NCBI RefSeq assembly: GCF_002846365.1
Contig: NZ_PJMW01000002.1
Span: forward strand, 2,976,001 to 3,040,000
Length of the DNA stretch: 64,000 nt
Direction: 5' to 3'
Source of the DNA: Nocardia fluminea
GTDB lineage: Bacteria; Actinomycetota; Actinomycetes; Mycobacteriales; Mycobacteriaceae
The position numbers were made by a program, and so were the translations under genes. This document shows positions 9,489 through 18,983 of this stretch, in pieces (within the stretch, counting starts at the first letter, position 1; every line of letters starts with the position of its first letter). The notes under the pieces were generated by a model. It ran no database searches and was not told where the DNA came from. It saw nothing but the letters and a program-made list of their open reading frames with translations.

Positions 9489-10637
9489 TCAGACACGATC
9501 CTCGACGTCGGCGAACGCGACGACGCGTGGTCGGGTCTCGGTGAGCCGGATTGCCGGGAGCTCCTGATCGGCGATGCCGAGATCGTGCATCCGGCGCGCG
9601 GTGACCATCACCCGCGACTCCACCGAGCCCACTGTCGCGTTGAAAGCCGCTACGGCCTTACCGAGATTCACGCCCAGATTGTCCAGATGCTCGGCGACCT
9701 TGCCCAGCCGGGTGTAGAGCTCCTTGCCCAATTGCTGCACCGTTGCCATGTCGCGCGAGAGCGCTTCCTGTCGCCAGCTGAACGCCACCGTCCGCAACAG
9801 GGCGATCAAGGTAGTGGGGGTTGCCAGGATCACGTTCCGGCCGAACGCGTACTCCAGGAGGTCGGCGTCGGTGGTGAGCGCGGCATCGAGGAACGGGTCG
9901 CCCGGCACGAACAGCACCACGAACTCCGGTGCCGGATCGAAGGCGGCCCAATACGCCTTGTCGGCGAGTTGGTCGACGTGGGCGCGCAGGTGCTTGGCGT
10001 GGCGGGCCAGTAATTGGGTGCGGGCATGGGGGTCGTCGGTGGTCGCCGCGTCCAGATACGCCGAGAACGGCACCTTCGCGTCGACGACGATGTGTCTGCC
10101 ACCGGCCAGCCGCACCACCATGTCGGGCCGGACCACGCCCCGATCGTCGCCGCCGGGCCGCGACACCTGGGTGTCGAAGTCGCAATGGCGGGTCATGCCC
10201 GCCAGCTCGACCACTCGTTCCAGCTGGATCTCGCCCCACCGGCCGCGCACCTGCGGCGCGCGCAGCGCGGCGACCAGCTGACCGGTCTGGTCGGAGAGCC
10301 GATGCGAGGTGCGTTGCATGCCGGCGACCTGCTCGCGCAATCCCGAGTAGGCGTCGATGCGATGATGTTCGACCTGCCGGATCTGCTGTTCCAGCGCGCC
10401 GACCGCCTCGCGCAGGGGATCGACCATCGCACCGATCGCGGCCGAATGCCTGCGTGCCGCATCCTCGTTGGCCGAGTGCAGGGATTGCTGCAGCAACCGT
10501 TGATTGTCACCGGCGGCGGCGAGCCGGGCTTCCGCGGCGGCGGCGCGTTGGCCACCCCGGGCGGAATGTCCCAACCAGCCCAGACCGAAGCCTGCGGCGA
10601 AGACGAAGACGAGCGCGACGAGCATCGAAGCGGTCAT
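9489..10637 (-). CDS. rmuC: DNA recombination protein RmuC
   Basis: RmuC proteins limit DNA inversions and have a PD-(D/E)XK-like nuclease fold. The 382-residue product has an N-terminal membrane segment (MLVALVFVFAAGFGLGWLGH), a coiled coil (about residues 35-130) and the RmuC domain with VRGRWGEIQLERVVELAGM, DMVVRLAGGRHIVVDAKVPF and FVVLFVPGDPFLDAAL. The ATG at 10637 places the membrane anchor at the N-terminus; the upstream in-frame codons are not conserved-looking. It is divergent from sbcD and opens a run of DNA-repair genes. Confidence 0.92.
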   Translation of the reverse strand: MTASMLVALVFVFAAGFGLGWLGHSARGGQRAAAAEARLAAAGDNQRLLQQSLHSANEDAARRHSAAIGAMVDPLREAVGALEQQIRQVEHHRIDAYSGLREQVAGMQRTSHRLSDQTGQLVAALRAPQVRGRWGEIQLERVVELAGMTRHCDFDTQVSRPGGDDRGVVRPDMVVRLAGGRHIVVDAKVPFSAYLDAATTDDPHARTQLLARHAKHLRAHVDQLADKAYWAAFDPAPEFVVLFVPGDPFLDAALTTDADLLEYAFGRNVILATPTTLIALLRTVAFSWRQEALSRDMATVQQLGKELYTRLGKVAEHLDNLGVNLGKAVAAFNATVGSVESRVMVTARRMHDLGIADQELPAIRLTETRPRVVAFADVEDRV

Positions 10638-10819
10638 GGGAGGCGATACTGCCCGAGGACACCGACAAGTTCGCAATTACACGGCAAACCGGGCATGGCG
10701 GCGGCGGATCGCCCCGGGCATTCCGGCGGTGGGTGCCCTCTCGCGCGCCACGCCGATGAATTACACGCGTGTGGTGCGTCGATTGAATTCTGTCGGGGGT
10801 GTGCCCTACGGTTCGCGAC

Positions 10820-12007
10820 ATGCGGATCCTGCACACCTCCGACTGGCACATCGGGCGCACCTTTCACGGGGTGGACCTGCTGGCCGATCAGGCGCGGGTG
10901 CTGTCGGCCGTCGCCGAGCTGGTCGTGGCCGAATCGGTCGACGTGGTGGTGGTGCCCGGGGACATCTACGACCGCTCCATCCCCAACGCCGATGCCATCG
11001 GGGTCTGCAATCGCGGCTTCGAGGCGATCCGTGCCGCGGGCGCGACGATCATCGCCACCTCCGGCAATCACGACTCGCCCGCCAGGCTCGGTGCGGGCGC
11101 CAGTTTCGCCGCGGCCGGGGGTCTGCACCTGTGCACGCGGGTCGCCGACGCGCACCGGCCGATCGTGCTGCCCGACGACGACGGTGACGTGGCCTTCTAC
11201 GGCATCCCGTATCTGGAACCGGAGATCACCCGCCTCGAACTCGGGGTGCCCCAAGCGCATTCACACGCGGAGATCCTCGATGCCGCGATGGCGCGGATTC
11301 GCGCCGACATCGCCGCCCGGCCCGGCACGCGCACGGTGGTGCTGGCCCATGCGTTCGTGACCGGCGGCGAGGCGACGGGTTCGGAACGGTCCATCTCGGT
11401 GGGCGGGGTGGAGACGGTCTCGATGTCGGCCTTCGACGGCATCGACTATGTGGCGCTGGGGCACCTGCATTCGCCGCAGCAGCTGTCGGAGTCGGTGCGC
11501 TACAGCGGATCTCCGCTGCCGTATTCGTTCGGTGAGAGCTCACATCGCAAGGCGGTGTGGATCGTCGATCTCGATGCCGGAGGTCTGGCGGCAGTGCACC
11601 GCCACGAGCTGCCGCTGGTGCGGGGGCTCAGCAGGCTCACCGGCACCATCGAATCCCTGCTCACCGACACCGAATTCGTAGCCGCCGAGGAGCATTACGT
11701 GTCCGCTACGCTCACCGACACCACCCGTCCGGTGGACCCGATGCGTAAGCTGCGCGAGCGGTTCCCGCATGCGGTGCACGTGGAATGGGCACGACCGGAG
11801 GGTAGTCCGGAGTTGCACTATCGCGAGCGGGTGCACGGACGTCGTGACACCGAGGTCGCGGCGAGCTTCCTGACCGACGTGCGTGGCACACCGAGCAAGG
11901 GGGAGATGACATGGGTGGAGCGGGCGCTGGCCGCGGCGGTTCGCGAAACCGACTCGGACCGAGCCGAATCCGCCCACGAGCCGGAGCCCTCGGAGCTGAC
12001 TGCGTGA
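10820..12007 (+). CDS. sbcD: Exonuclease SbcCD subunit D
   Basis: SbcD is the Mre11-like nuclease of SbcCD, which cleaves hairpins and protein-blocked DNA ends. The 395-residue product shows the metallophosphoesterase motifs in order: DWHIGR (residue ~8), GDIYDR (~48), SGNHDSPARL (~81), VLAHAFVTGG (~180) and GHLHSPQQ (~215). The start is ATG 10820 (MRILHTSDWH); the frame opens slightly earlier without support. sbcC follows after 49 nt on the same strand, and the two are probably co-transcribed. Confidence 0.96.
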   Translation: MRILHTSDWHIGRTFHGVDLLADQARVLSAVAELVVAESVDVVVVPGDIYDRSIPNADAIGVCNRGFEAIRAAGATIIATSGNHDSPARLGAGASFAAAGGLHLCTRVADAHRPIVLPDDDGDVAFYGIPYLEPEITRLELGVPQAHSHAEILDAAMARIRADIAARPGTRTVVLAHAFVTGGEATGSERSISVGGVETVSMSAFDGIDYVALGHLHSPQQLSESVRYSGSPLPYSFGESSHRKAVWIVDLDAGGLAAVHRHELPLVRGLSRLTGTIESLLTDTEFVAAEEHYVSATLTDTTRPVDPMRKLRERFPHAVHVEWARPEGSPELHYRERVHGRRDTEVAASFLTDVRGTPSKGEMTWVERALAAAVRETDSDRAESAHEPEPSELTA

Positions 12008-12056
12008 GCCCCCGCACCGGCTTCTCCGCGGCAGTGCTCGCGGCCGGGGGTATCGG

Positions 12057-15000
12057 GTGAGGCTGCACCGGCTCGAACTCACCGCGTTCGGTCCGTTCGC
12101 CGAGACCACCGTCGTGGATTTCGACGCGCTCGGTGCCGACGGGCTGTTCCTGCTCCACGGACACACCGGCGCGGGCAAGACGACCATTCTCGACGCCATC
12201 GCCTTCGCCCTCTACGGAAAAGTGCCGGGGGCACGCGGTGAGAGCAAGCGCCTGCACTCCGATCACGCCGACTCGCAGACCCCGCCGAGCGTCGTGCTGG
12301 AGGCCACACTCGGCGGTCGTCTGCTGCGCCTGACCCGCTCACCCGAATTCGAGCGCCCGAAGAAGAACGGCACCGGCACCCGCCTCCTGCAACCCCAGGC
12401 CACGCTCACCTGGCTCGACGGCAGCGGCGAGAACCTCTCTCGCATCACCGATATCGGCGACGAGGTCCTGCGCCTGCTCGGCATGAGCGCCGACCAGTTC
12501 TTCCAGGTGGTGCTGCTCCCGCAGGGCGACTTCGCCAAGTTCCTGCGGGCGGAGAACGAGGACCGCGAGAAGCTGCTCGAAAAGCTCTTCGACACCCAAC
12601 GTTTCGGTACCGCCGAGAAATGGTTGGCGGACCGGCGACGCGCGGCCGAAGGCGAACTCACCACCCGTCAACAGGGCATCGACCGCCTGATCACCAAGGT
12701 CGGCATGGCGGCGGGTTACGGCGGCGCGGAATCGATCGGCATCCACGACTCGGTGACGTGGTCGCAGGAGCTGCTGGCCGCCGCGCGGACCACCCTCGCC
12801 GAGGCGACCACGAATGCCGAACTGCGCCGGAAAGAATCGGCCGAAGCCCGCACCGAGGCAGAAGAACAGCGCCGCGTCAGCGAGCTGCACACCCGCATGG
12901 CCGCGGCCCGCACCGAACTCGCCGCCTACACCGCCTCCGCTCCTCGCCGCGCCGAACTCGAACGCGAACTCCATCGCGCCCGGCTGGCCGAACCCGTCGT
13001 GCACGCCATCGACGAGGCGCGCTCCGCCGTCCGCGACCTGCGCCGTTCGGAAGGCGCCACTCGCGGCGCCGCCGCCGAGCTGGCCGAACGGCTCAGCGCT
13101 CCGCAGGCCGCCGACATCGCGGGCGTGGGCCTGCTCAGCGTCGTGATGAACGAGCCGATCGGCGCGCACGGCGGGGACCGTGATGCGCCGGACCAGCCGT
13201 CCGGTGGCGACGGACCCGGCACGCGAGTGGGTCGAGGCGACCACGCGTCCGATGGGCCGCGTCGTGTGCCGAGTCATGAAGGCTCCGAGGCGGGCCGCCG
13301 GTCGGTCCAGGCGGGCACCCTCGACGTCGAGGGTGATCTCGATGCGGCGATCAGCCAGTGGAACGCGCTGCTCGGTGTGCTCGGCGAGGTGCGCGCCGAC
13401 GCGGTGCTCGCGCGCAGGCTCGCCGATGACCTCGTCGTGCACGAGCGCGAATCCGACCAGCTCACCCGGCGGGCAGCGGAATTGGCGCAGCGGCGGGTCG
13501 AACTGCCGGCAGCCATCGGTGCTGTGCAGGAACAGCTTCGTGAGGCCACCGACGCGGCCGCCGCCCTACCCGGGCTTCGGAACGAGCTGGCCAAGTGGCA
13601 GGACTCGGCGGCCGCAGCTGTCGAGATCGCCCGTCGCCGTCCGGCTCTGGACGCAGCGCGCGGTGAACACGACACGGCCTGGCGCGCCCACCTCGAAGCC
13701 AAGGAGCGCGTCCTCGATCTGCGGACCCGTCGCCTGGCGGGCATGGCCGCCGAACTCGCGGGCGCGCTCACCGAGGGCGCGCCGTGCACGGTGTGCGGGT
13801 CCGCCGAGCACCCGAGGCCCGCGCAGCCCACCGACGACGCGGTGTCCAAGGACGCCGAGGACGCCGCGCAGGCGGCCGAACAGGTCGCCGAGGCCGCGCG
13901 GGATCGTCTCGCCGAACGCATCAGCGCCATCGAACGCGAGATCGAGGCGCTGACCGCGCGTGGTGGCGACGCCGACCCCGTCACCCTCGCCGACGCGGTC
14001 CGCACCGCCACCCACCGTTTCGACGACACCGCCGACACCGCCGAGCGCGCCCCCGCCCTGACCAGCCGCCTGGAAGCCCTGCGCGCCGAGGAAGCCGCCC
14101 TCCACGACCAGTCCCGCGACGTGGACACCCGCCTCGGCACCACCACCGCCAACATCGCCGCCACCCGGACCCGCCTCGACGAACTCACCGCCCGACTGCG
14201 CGCCGCAGCCGGCGCCGACACCACCGTCGACGCCCGCACCACCCGCCTCGAATCCCTCATCACCGCCGCCACCACCCTCCGCACCGCCCGAACGGAGGAA
14301 GCCACCGCCCGAGACGCCGTCCGCACCATCGCCGCCCGTGTGGAAAACCTCGCTCGCACAGCGGGTCTCGTGCCGGAGGGCTACGAGGATGCGCAGCGAG
14401 AGACGGGCGAACCGGACAATCGAACGGCCCGCCGAACTGCGGCCGACGATGCCGATGCGAGCGTCGTCACCGAGATGGGCGCTGTCGCGGATGCCGACAC
14501 CGAGACGAAGGTTGTTGCCGAGACGGGTAATGGCGGGGCCGTGGGGTTGGTTGCGGAGACGGCCGTTGGCGAGGCGGCGGGTGTCGTCAGCGAGACCCGC
14601 GTCGTTGCCGGGACCGGTGTGGGCACTGATTCGGTCATCACGGACCACGCGTCCTCTTCCGCCGAGCGCGATTCTGCGGAGCAGGCGAGTGCGGGCCGCG
14701 ACGAGGCACGGGTAGGTGGAGCGCGAGCGGTACGCAGCGAGCTCGAGATGCCCAGCCTGTTCGACCTGTTCGATGAAGACCCCCTCGACGAAGAGTCAGC
14801 CGACAACGAGCCGGTCGACGACGAGCCGGTCGAGCCGGCCCCGCCCCGCGACGACATCGCGCTCCTGACCGCCTACGCCCAGGTCGTCACCGCCGTCGCG
14901 CGGACAGCGCGGCAGCAGGCCGCGATCGAAGGCGAACTCACCGCCGCGGACCGGGCTCGCGCGCATGCCGAGACAGTGCTCGCCGAACCACGGATCCAGG

Positions 15001-15731
15001 CTGTCGCCGAACAGACGCCGGGCGACCTGAACGCGCTCGAGCAGCGCTTCGCCGAAGCGCAGAGTGCGCTCACCGCGGCGGTGGCGGCCCAGTCGGCGGC
15101 GACCGAGCGGGTCGCCCAGCTCGAGCAGTTGGGGACCCAGCTGTGGGGTGAGGTCGAGCGGATCGCGCCCGAGCAGCGTGCCTTCGATGAGCTGGCCGCC
15201 CTGGCGGAAGTGGTCGCGGGCCGGGGTGAGAACAATCGGCGAATGTCGTTGCGCTCCTATGTTCTCGCGGCGCGGCTCGAGGAGGTCGCGGTGGCGGGAT
15301 CACTGCGTCTGCGCCGGATGTCGGGTGGCCGTTACGAATTCGTCCACTCGGACAAGGCGGGCCCGCGCGGCAAGCGTGGCGGTCTCGGGCTCGACGTCCG
15401 CGACGACTACACCGGCGCGATCCGCTCGGCGAAAACCCTCTCCGGCGGTGAAACCTTCATGGCCTCATTGGCATTGGCGCTCGGCCTCGCCGACGTGGTC
15501 GCCGCCGAAACCGGTGGCCTCGTCCTGGACACCCTGTTCATCGACGAAGGCTTCGGCAGCCTGGACGCCGACACCCTCGACGCCGTCATGGGCGTCCTCG
15601 ACGAACTGCGCGCGAACGGCCGAGTGGTCGGTGTGGTCAGTCACGTGGACGAAATGCGTCAGCGCATTCCCAGCCGCCTGCACGTGGTGCGCGGCCGGTC
15701 CGGGTCGAGACTGGAAGCGACCGTCGCCTAG
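12057..15731 (+). CDS. sbcC: Exonuclease SbcCD subunit C, with two low-complexity insertions
   Basis: SbcC is the Rad50-like SMC ATPase of SbcCD. In the 1,224-residue product the Walker A is GHTGAGKTT (35-43) with Q-loop LLPQGDFAKFL. Two long coiled coils flank the zinc hook C577-TV-C580, and the ABC signature TLSGGETF (~1127) and Walker B LVLDTLFIDEGFGSLD (~1156) are at the C-terminus. The GTG at 12057 starts MRLHRLELTAFGPF, the family N-terminus. Two stretches do not look like coiled coil: ~365-425 (Gly/Asp/Arg-rich) and ~780-935 (Thr/Val/Glu-rich, then acidic). The second contains MPSLFDLF (898-905), which resembles a sliding-clamp-binding peptide. Confidence 0.95.
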   Translation: MRLHRLELTAFGPFAETTVVDFDALGADGLFLLHGHTGAGKTTILDAIAFALYGKVPGARGESKRLHSDHADSQTPPSVVLEATLGGRLLRLTRSPEFERPKKNGTGTRLLQPQATLTWLDGSGENLSRITDIGDEVLRLLGMSADQFFQVVLLPQGDFAKFLRAENEDREKLLEKLFDTQRFGTAEKWLADRRRAAEGELTTRQQGIDRLITKVGMAAGYGGAESIGIHDSVTWSQELLAAARTTLAEATTNAELRRKESAEARTEAEEQRRVSELHTRMAAARTELAAYTASAPRRAELERELHRARLAEPVVHAIDEARSAVRDLRRSEGATRGAAAELAERLSAPQAADIAGVGLLSVVMNEPIGAHGGDRDAPDQPSGGDGPGTRVGRGDHASDGPRRVPSHEGSEAGRRSVQAGTLDVEGDLDAAISQWNALLGVLGEVRADAVLARRLADDLVVHERESDQLTRRAAELAQRRVELPAAIGAVQEQLREATDAAAALPGLRNELAKWQDSAAAAVEIARRRPALDAARGEHDTAWRAHLEAKERVLDLRTRRLAGMAAELAGALTEGAPCTVCGSAEHPRPAQPTDDAVSKDAEDAAQAAEQVAEAARDRLAERISAIEREIEALTARGGDADPVTLADAVRTATHRFDDTADTAERAPALTSRLEALRAEEAALHDQSRDVDTRLGTTTANIAATRTRLDELTARLRAAAGADTTVDARTTRLESLITAATTLRTARTEEATARDAVRTIAARVENLARTAGLVPEGYEDAQRETGEPDNRTARRTAADDADASVVTEMGAVADADTETKVVAETGNGGAVGLVAETAVGEAAGVVSETRVVAGTGVGTDSVITDHASSSAERDSAEQASAGRDEARVGGARAVRSELEMPSLFDLFDEDPLDEESADNEPVDDEPVEPAPPRDDIALLTAYAQVVTAVARTARQQAAIEGELTAADRARAHAETVLAEPRIQAVAEQTPGDLNALEQRFAEAQSALTAAVAAQSAATERVAQLEQLGTQLWGEVERIAPEQRAFDELAALAEVVAGRGENNRRMSLRSYVLAARLEEVAVAGSLRLRRMSGGRYEFVHSDKAGPRGKRGGLGLDVRDDYTGAIRSAKTLSGGETFMASLALALGLADVVAAETGGLVLDTLFIDEGFGSLDADTLDAVMGVLDELRANGRVVGVVSHVDEMRQRIPSRLHVVRGRSGSRLEATVA

Positions 15732-15778
15732 CCCGCTGGACCGTCACGGCAACCGGACGTTGCGCCTGGGCGAGGTGG

Positions 15779-16432
15779 TCAGCACGGCGCGGCCGGCGCC
15801 GGTGGACGCTCCACAAATGGCACCACTTCCCGCTGGGTGATCGGCGTGAAGCCGGGGAGCTTGCCGTCGAGGAGCGGGATCAGCAGCTGGACCAGCGGGC
15901 CGATCCCGAAGGCGTAGACCAGCGTGCCGATGCCCACACTGCCGCCGAGGAACCACCCGGTCGTCAGCACCGAGACCTCGATCCCGGTACGCACCGTCCA
16001 CACCGGCCAACCGGTCCGGGCGACCAGTCCAGTCATCAGTCCATCACGTGGTCCCGGACCCATCCCGGCACCGATGTAGAGCACCGTCGCGGCCGCGTTC
16101 ACCACCACCGCGGCGACCATGGCCAGCACTCGCAGCCACAGGCCGTCCACGGCGGGGATCAACCACAACCCGGCGTCGACCGCGATCGCGATCACCACCA
16201 CATTGCTGACGGTCCCCAGTCCCGGCCGCTGCCGCAGCGGGATCCAGGCGAGCAGCACCGCTATCCCGGTCAGCGCGGTCACCACACCGAAACTCAACGG
16301 CACATGCGCGGCGACCCCTTGGTGGAACACGTCCCACGGGTCGAGCCCGAGTCCCGCCCGGATCATCACCGCCATCGAAGTGCCGTACAACCACAAACCG
16401 ACGTACAGCGCGAGCAGGCGACGAGTGAGCAT
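15779..16432 (-). CDS. YczE/YyaS-type integral membrane protein
   Basis: The 217-residue protein consists of about five to six hydrophobic segments, with the paired signatures RAGLGLDPWDVFHQGVA (~25-41) and GAGMGPGPRDGLMTGL (~120-135) typical of YczE/DUF6198 membrane proteins. Relatives are uncharacterised or linked to transport. The ATG at 16432 (MLTRRLLALYVGLWLYG) gives a standard first membrane helix; the longer frame adds residues unlike the family. It is convergent with sbcC (47 nt apart). Confidence 0.8.
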   Translation of the reverse strand: MLTRRLLALYVGLWLYGTSMAVMIRAGLGLDPWDVFHQGVAAHVPLSFGVVTALTGIAVLLAWIPLRQRPGLGTVSNVVVIAIAVDAGLWLIPAVDGLWLRVLAMVAAVVVNAAATVLYIGAGMGPGPRDGLMTGLVARTGWPVWTVRTGIEVSVLTTGWFLGGSVGIGTLVYAFGIGPLVQLLIPLLDGKLPGFTPITQREVVPFVERPPAPAAPC

Positions 16433-16568
16433 GGATAACAGAATCCGGCTTACTGGACCTAGAAAAAAGAGCCAATCAACGATCACTGGCCTGGTTGTCT
16501 CCGGAGATAGTTGCGCGGCACCCCGGGTGCGCTCCGGCCCCCCACGCCGATACATCACCGGTACGCGA

Positions 16569-17081
16569 TCAGCTCTCGTGCGCGAGCAACCAAGCCTTGG
16601 CTTCCAGCCCCCAGCGGAACCCGCCGAGCGCTCCGCCGATCCGCAGCACGCGATGGCACGGCACGAACAGCGCCGCGGAGTTGCGCGCGCAAGCGTTGGC
16701 CGCGGCCCGCGTGGCTGCCGGACGCCCCGAGAGCCCGGCGAACTCGGTGTAGGTGACCGGCTCTCCGGCCGGTACCTTGCGCAGGATTTCCCAGGCGTGG
16801 ATCAGGAATTCTCCGGACCGTTGGCGCACCGGAACGGCAGCGATCGCGGTGAGATCGCCCGCGTGATAGTCGAGGACGGCCTTGGTCACCGCGCCCAGCG
16901 AATCCCGTTGCCGCAGTCCGGCCGGGCGCAAGGTGGCATGGACGAGGCCGGTCAGCGTGGTCGGGTCGCCGGTCCAGCCAGAGGCCAGCACGGCGCCGTC
17001 GGAATCGACGATCGTGGTGAACGGGCCGATCGGCGTGCCGACGGTCGCGACATCGGCGAGACGAAGAGCAGTGTCAGTCAT
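16569..17081 (-). CDS. ogt: Methylated-DNA-[protein]-cysteine S-methyltransferase
   Basis: This suicide repair enzyme removes the O6-methyl group from guanine. The 170-residue product has the active-site motif FVPCHRVL (Cys-142), the helix-turn-helix region VTYTEFAGLSGRPAATRAAANACARN, and the GFRWGLEAKAWLL tail. Its ATG (17081) lies 5 nt inside the end of the upstream ada-alkA gene, overlapping by 8 nt, so the two are translated as one operon for alkylation repair. Confidence 0.95.
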   Translation of the reverse strand: MTDTALRLADVATVGTPIGPFTTIVDSDGAVLASGWTGDPTTLTGLVHATLRPAGLRQRDSLGAVTKAVLDYHAGDLTAIAAVPVRQRSGEFLIHAWEILRKVPAGEPVTYTEFAGLSGRPAATRAAANACARNSAALFVPCHRVLRIGGALGGFRWGLEAKAWLLAHES

Positions 17082-18609
17082 GGGTTTTCGCTTCCTGGAG
17101 TGCGGGTTCACGGACAAGCGCGCCACGATGTTCGAGCGCGGTCTTCCACAGATGCATGGACAGGTAGGAGCGCCACGGCGCCCAGCGGGTGGTGTCGCCG
17201 AGGTCGATGCCGGCCCGCGCGGCACCCTGACGGACCACCAGATCGGTATCGAGCAAGATGTCGGGATCAGCCAGGGACCGCATGGTGACGTAATCGGCGG
17301 TCCACGGGCCGACGCCGTCGAGGGCGAGCAGGTCGCGCCGCAGGTCGTCGGCGGTACGGCCGGAATGCAGGACCAGTTCGCCGTCCGCGATCGCGCGCGC
17401 CGCCGCCACGATGGCACTCACCCTGCGCGCGGGCCCGGTCAGCACTTCGGCACCGTGTTCGGCGATTGTTTCGGCCGTGGGGAACAGTCGCGGCACCGGC
17501 CCGTCGATCGGCTCACCGAGCGCGTCCACCAGCCGCGCGATATGGGTTCCCGCCGCGCGCACGGAGATCTGTTGCCCGATCATGGTGCACAACAACAACT
17601 CCGATCCCGCGAGGCAACCCGGCACCCGGATTCCCGGCGTGAACCCGTGTCCCGCGATGGCTTCAGACGAAGGAGTCGCGGCGTCATCTGCCCGGCCGAT
17701 GCCGAGCGCACCGTCGATTCCCATCGGGTCCGCGTCCAGATCGAGTAGATGCCGCACTCGCGCCACGGTCGGCGCCAGATCTCGCATGTCGCGCAACGCC
17801 AACTCCGCCCGCACATGTCCCGGCTGGAACGACAGCCGAATCGTCGCGTGCCCGTGCGGAGTACGCAGGCTGCGCGTGTACACGCCGTCCGCCCAGAGTT
17901 CCATCCCCGGCACCGCGTGTGCCGAGAGGAACCAGGTCAGCCACCCTGTGTCGAGCGGCTCGCGGTACGGCAGCCGCAAGGTCAGCAATCCGGGGGTGCC
18001 GGGCGCGACGGCATCGGTGCGCGGCGATCGGCGTGATTCGGTCCGCATCGTCGTCGGACTCACCGCGAAGACCTCGCGCACGGTGTCGTTGAACTGCCGA
18101 ATGCTGGCGAAGTCCGCCGCGAACGCGATATCCGACATCGGCATCTCGGTGGTCTGGATGAGCAACCGCGCGGTGTGCGCGCGATGCGCCCTGGCCAGCG
18201 CGAGCGGCCCGGCCCCGAGTTCGGTGGTGAGCACTCGCGTGAGCTGGCGCTGCGAATAGCCGAGGGTGGCGGCCAGCCCGGGCACCCCACCACGCTCGAT
18301 CACCCCGTCGCCGATCAACCGCATAGCCCGCGCGGCCAAATCGGCCCGCACATTCCACAGCGGTGACCCGGGCGCGGCATCGGGCAGGCACCGGCGGCAG
18401 GCGCGATACCCGGCCTGCTGCGCCGCCGCCGCGGTGGGCATGAACGACACATTGGCCCGCTTGGGGGTGATCGCCGGGCACGAGGGCCGGCAATAGATGC
18501 CGGTGGTGCGGACGGCGGTGAAGAACTGCCCGTCGAAGCGGGAGTCACGGGTGGAGACCGCCCGGTAGCAGCCCTCGAAGTCCAACGCGGTGATGGTCAC
18601 GAGTTCCAC
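17074..18609 (-). CDS. alkA: Bifunctional Ada regulator / AlkA 3-methyladenine DNA glycosylase
   Basis: The 511-residue fusion has three parts. Residues 1-85 are the Ada zinc/methyl-acceptor domain with C40, C44, C71 and C74. Residues 90-185 are an AraC-type helix-turn-helix (GGVPGLAATLGYSQRQLTRVL). Residues 200-500 are an AlkA glycosylase with N-terminal domain and helix-hairpin-helix LALDGVGPWTADYV, followed by the Asp-containing DPDILLDTDLVV. Methyl transfer to the Ada domain probably turns on the operon, as in the adaptive response; the glycosylase excises alkylated bases. The start is GTG 18609; a second GTG at 18600 is possible. Confidence 0.94.
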   Translation of the reverse strand: MELVTITALDFEGCYRAVSTRDSRFDGQFFTAVRTTGIYCRPSCPAITPKRANVSFMPTAAAAQQAGYRACRRCLPDAAPGSPLWNVRADLAARAMRLIGDGVIERGGVPGLAATLGYSQRQLTRVLTTELGAGPLALARAHRAHTARLLIQTTEMPMSDIAFAADFASIRQFNDTVREVFAVSPTTMRTESRRSPRTDAVAPGTPGLLTLRLPYREPLDTGWLTWFLSAHAVPGMELWADGVYTRSLRTPHGHATIRLSFQPGHVRAELALRDMRDLAPTVARVRHLLDLDADPMGIDGALGIGRADDAATPSSEAIAGHGFTPGIRVPGCLAGSELLLCTMIGQQISVRAAGTHIARLVDALGEPIDGPVPRLFPTAETIAEHGAEVLTGPARRVSAIVAAARAIADGELVLHSGRTADDLRRDLLALDGVGPWTADYVTMRSLADPDILLDTDLVVRQGAARAGIDLGDTTRWAPWRSYLSMHLWKTALEHRGALVREPALQEAKTHD

Positions 18610-18676
18610 AATGGCACCCGTTCGAGCAGGGTGCTAGCGGAAATCGGCCACCTATCCCGGTGGCCTCGAACCGCGA

Positions 18677-18982
18677 TCAGCAGCAGCGATTGGTGGGATT
18701 GCGCTCGGCTTCGGCATAACGTTCGCGCCAGTAATCACGCACCGACGGCACCGGTGCCCCCGGATGGGTGCGGCGAAGATGGTCGACGTAGCGCTGATAA
18801 TCCTGGCCACCGTTGATCGCGCTGTACCAGCGGGCGATGCCTCGCACAGCGGCCCAGACGCGACCGAGAATCGCTCGCGGCCCAGCAGCCGCGGAGCTGT
18901 CGAGCGGGCCGGCGTCAGCGGTACGGACGGTCGATTCGATGAACCGGCCGTCCGCACCGCGAGTGACATTCACACCGGGCAT
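18677..18982 (-). CDS. ybdD: YbdD/YjiX family small protein
   Basis: The 101-residue protein carries the short conserved core of the YbdD family: aromatic INGGQDYQRYVDHLRRTHPG, then VPSVRDYWRERYAEAE, ending in a double cysteine (NRCC). YbdD-type genes nearly always follow cstA. Here the ATG is one base after the cstA stop codon, so the two are tightly coupled. The N-terminal ~35 residues are variable and may be partly untranslated. In E. coli YbdD is needed with CstA for pyruvate uptake; the same is inferred here. Confidence 0.85.
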   Translation of the reverse strand: MPGVNVTRGADGRFIESTVRTADAGPLDSSAAAGPRAILGRVWAAVRGIARWYSAINGGQDYQRYVDHLRRTHPGAPVPSVRDYWRERYAEAERNPTNRCC

Positions 18983-18983
18983 G

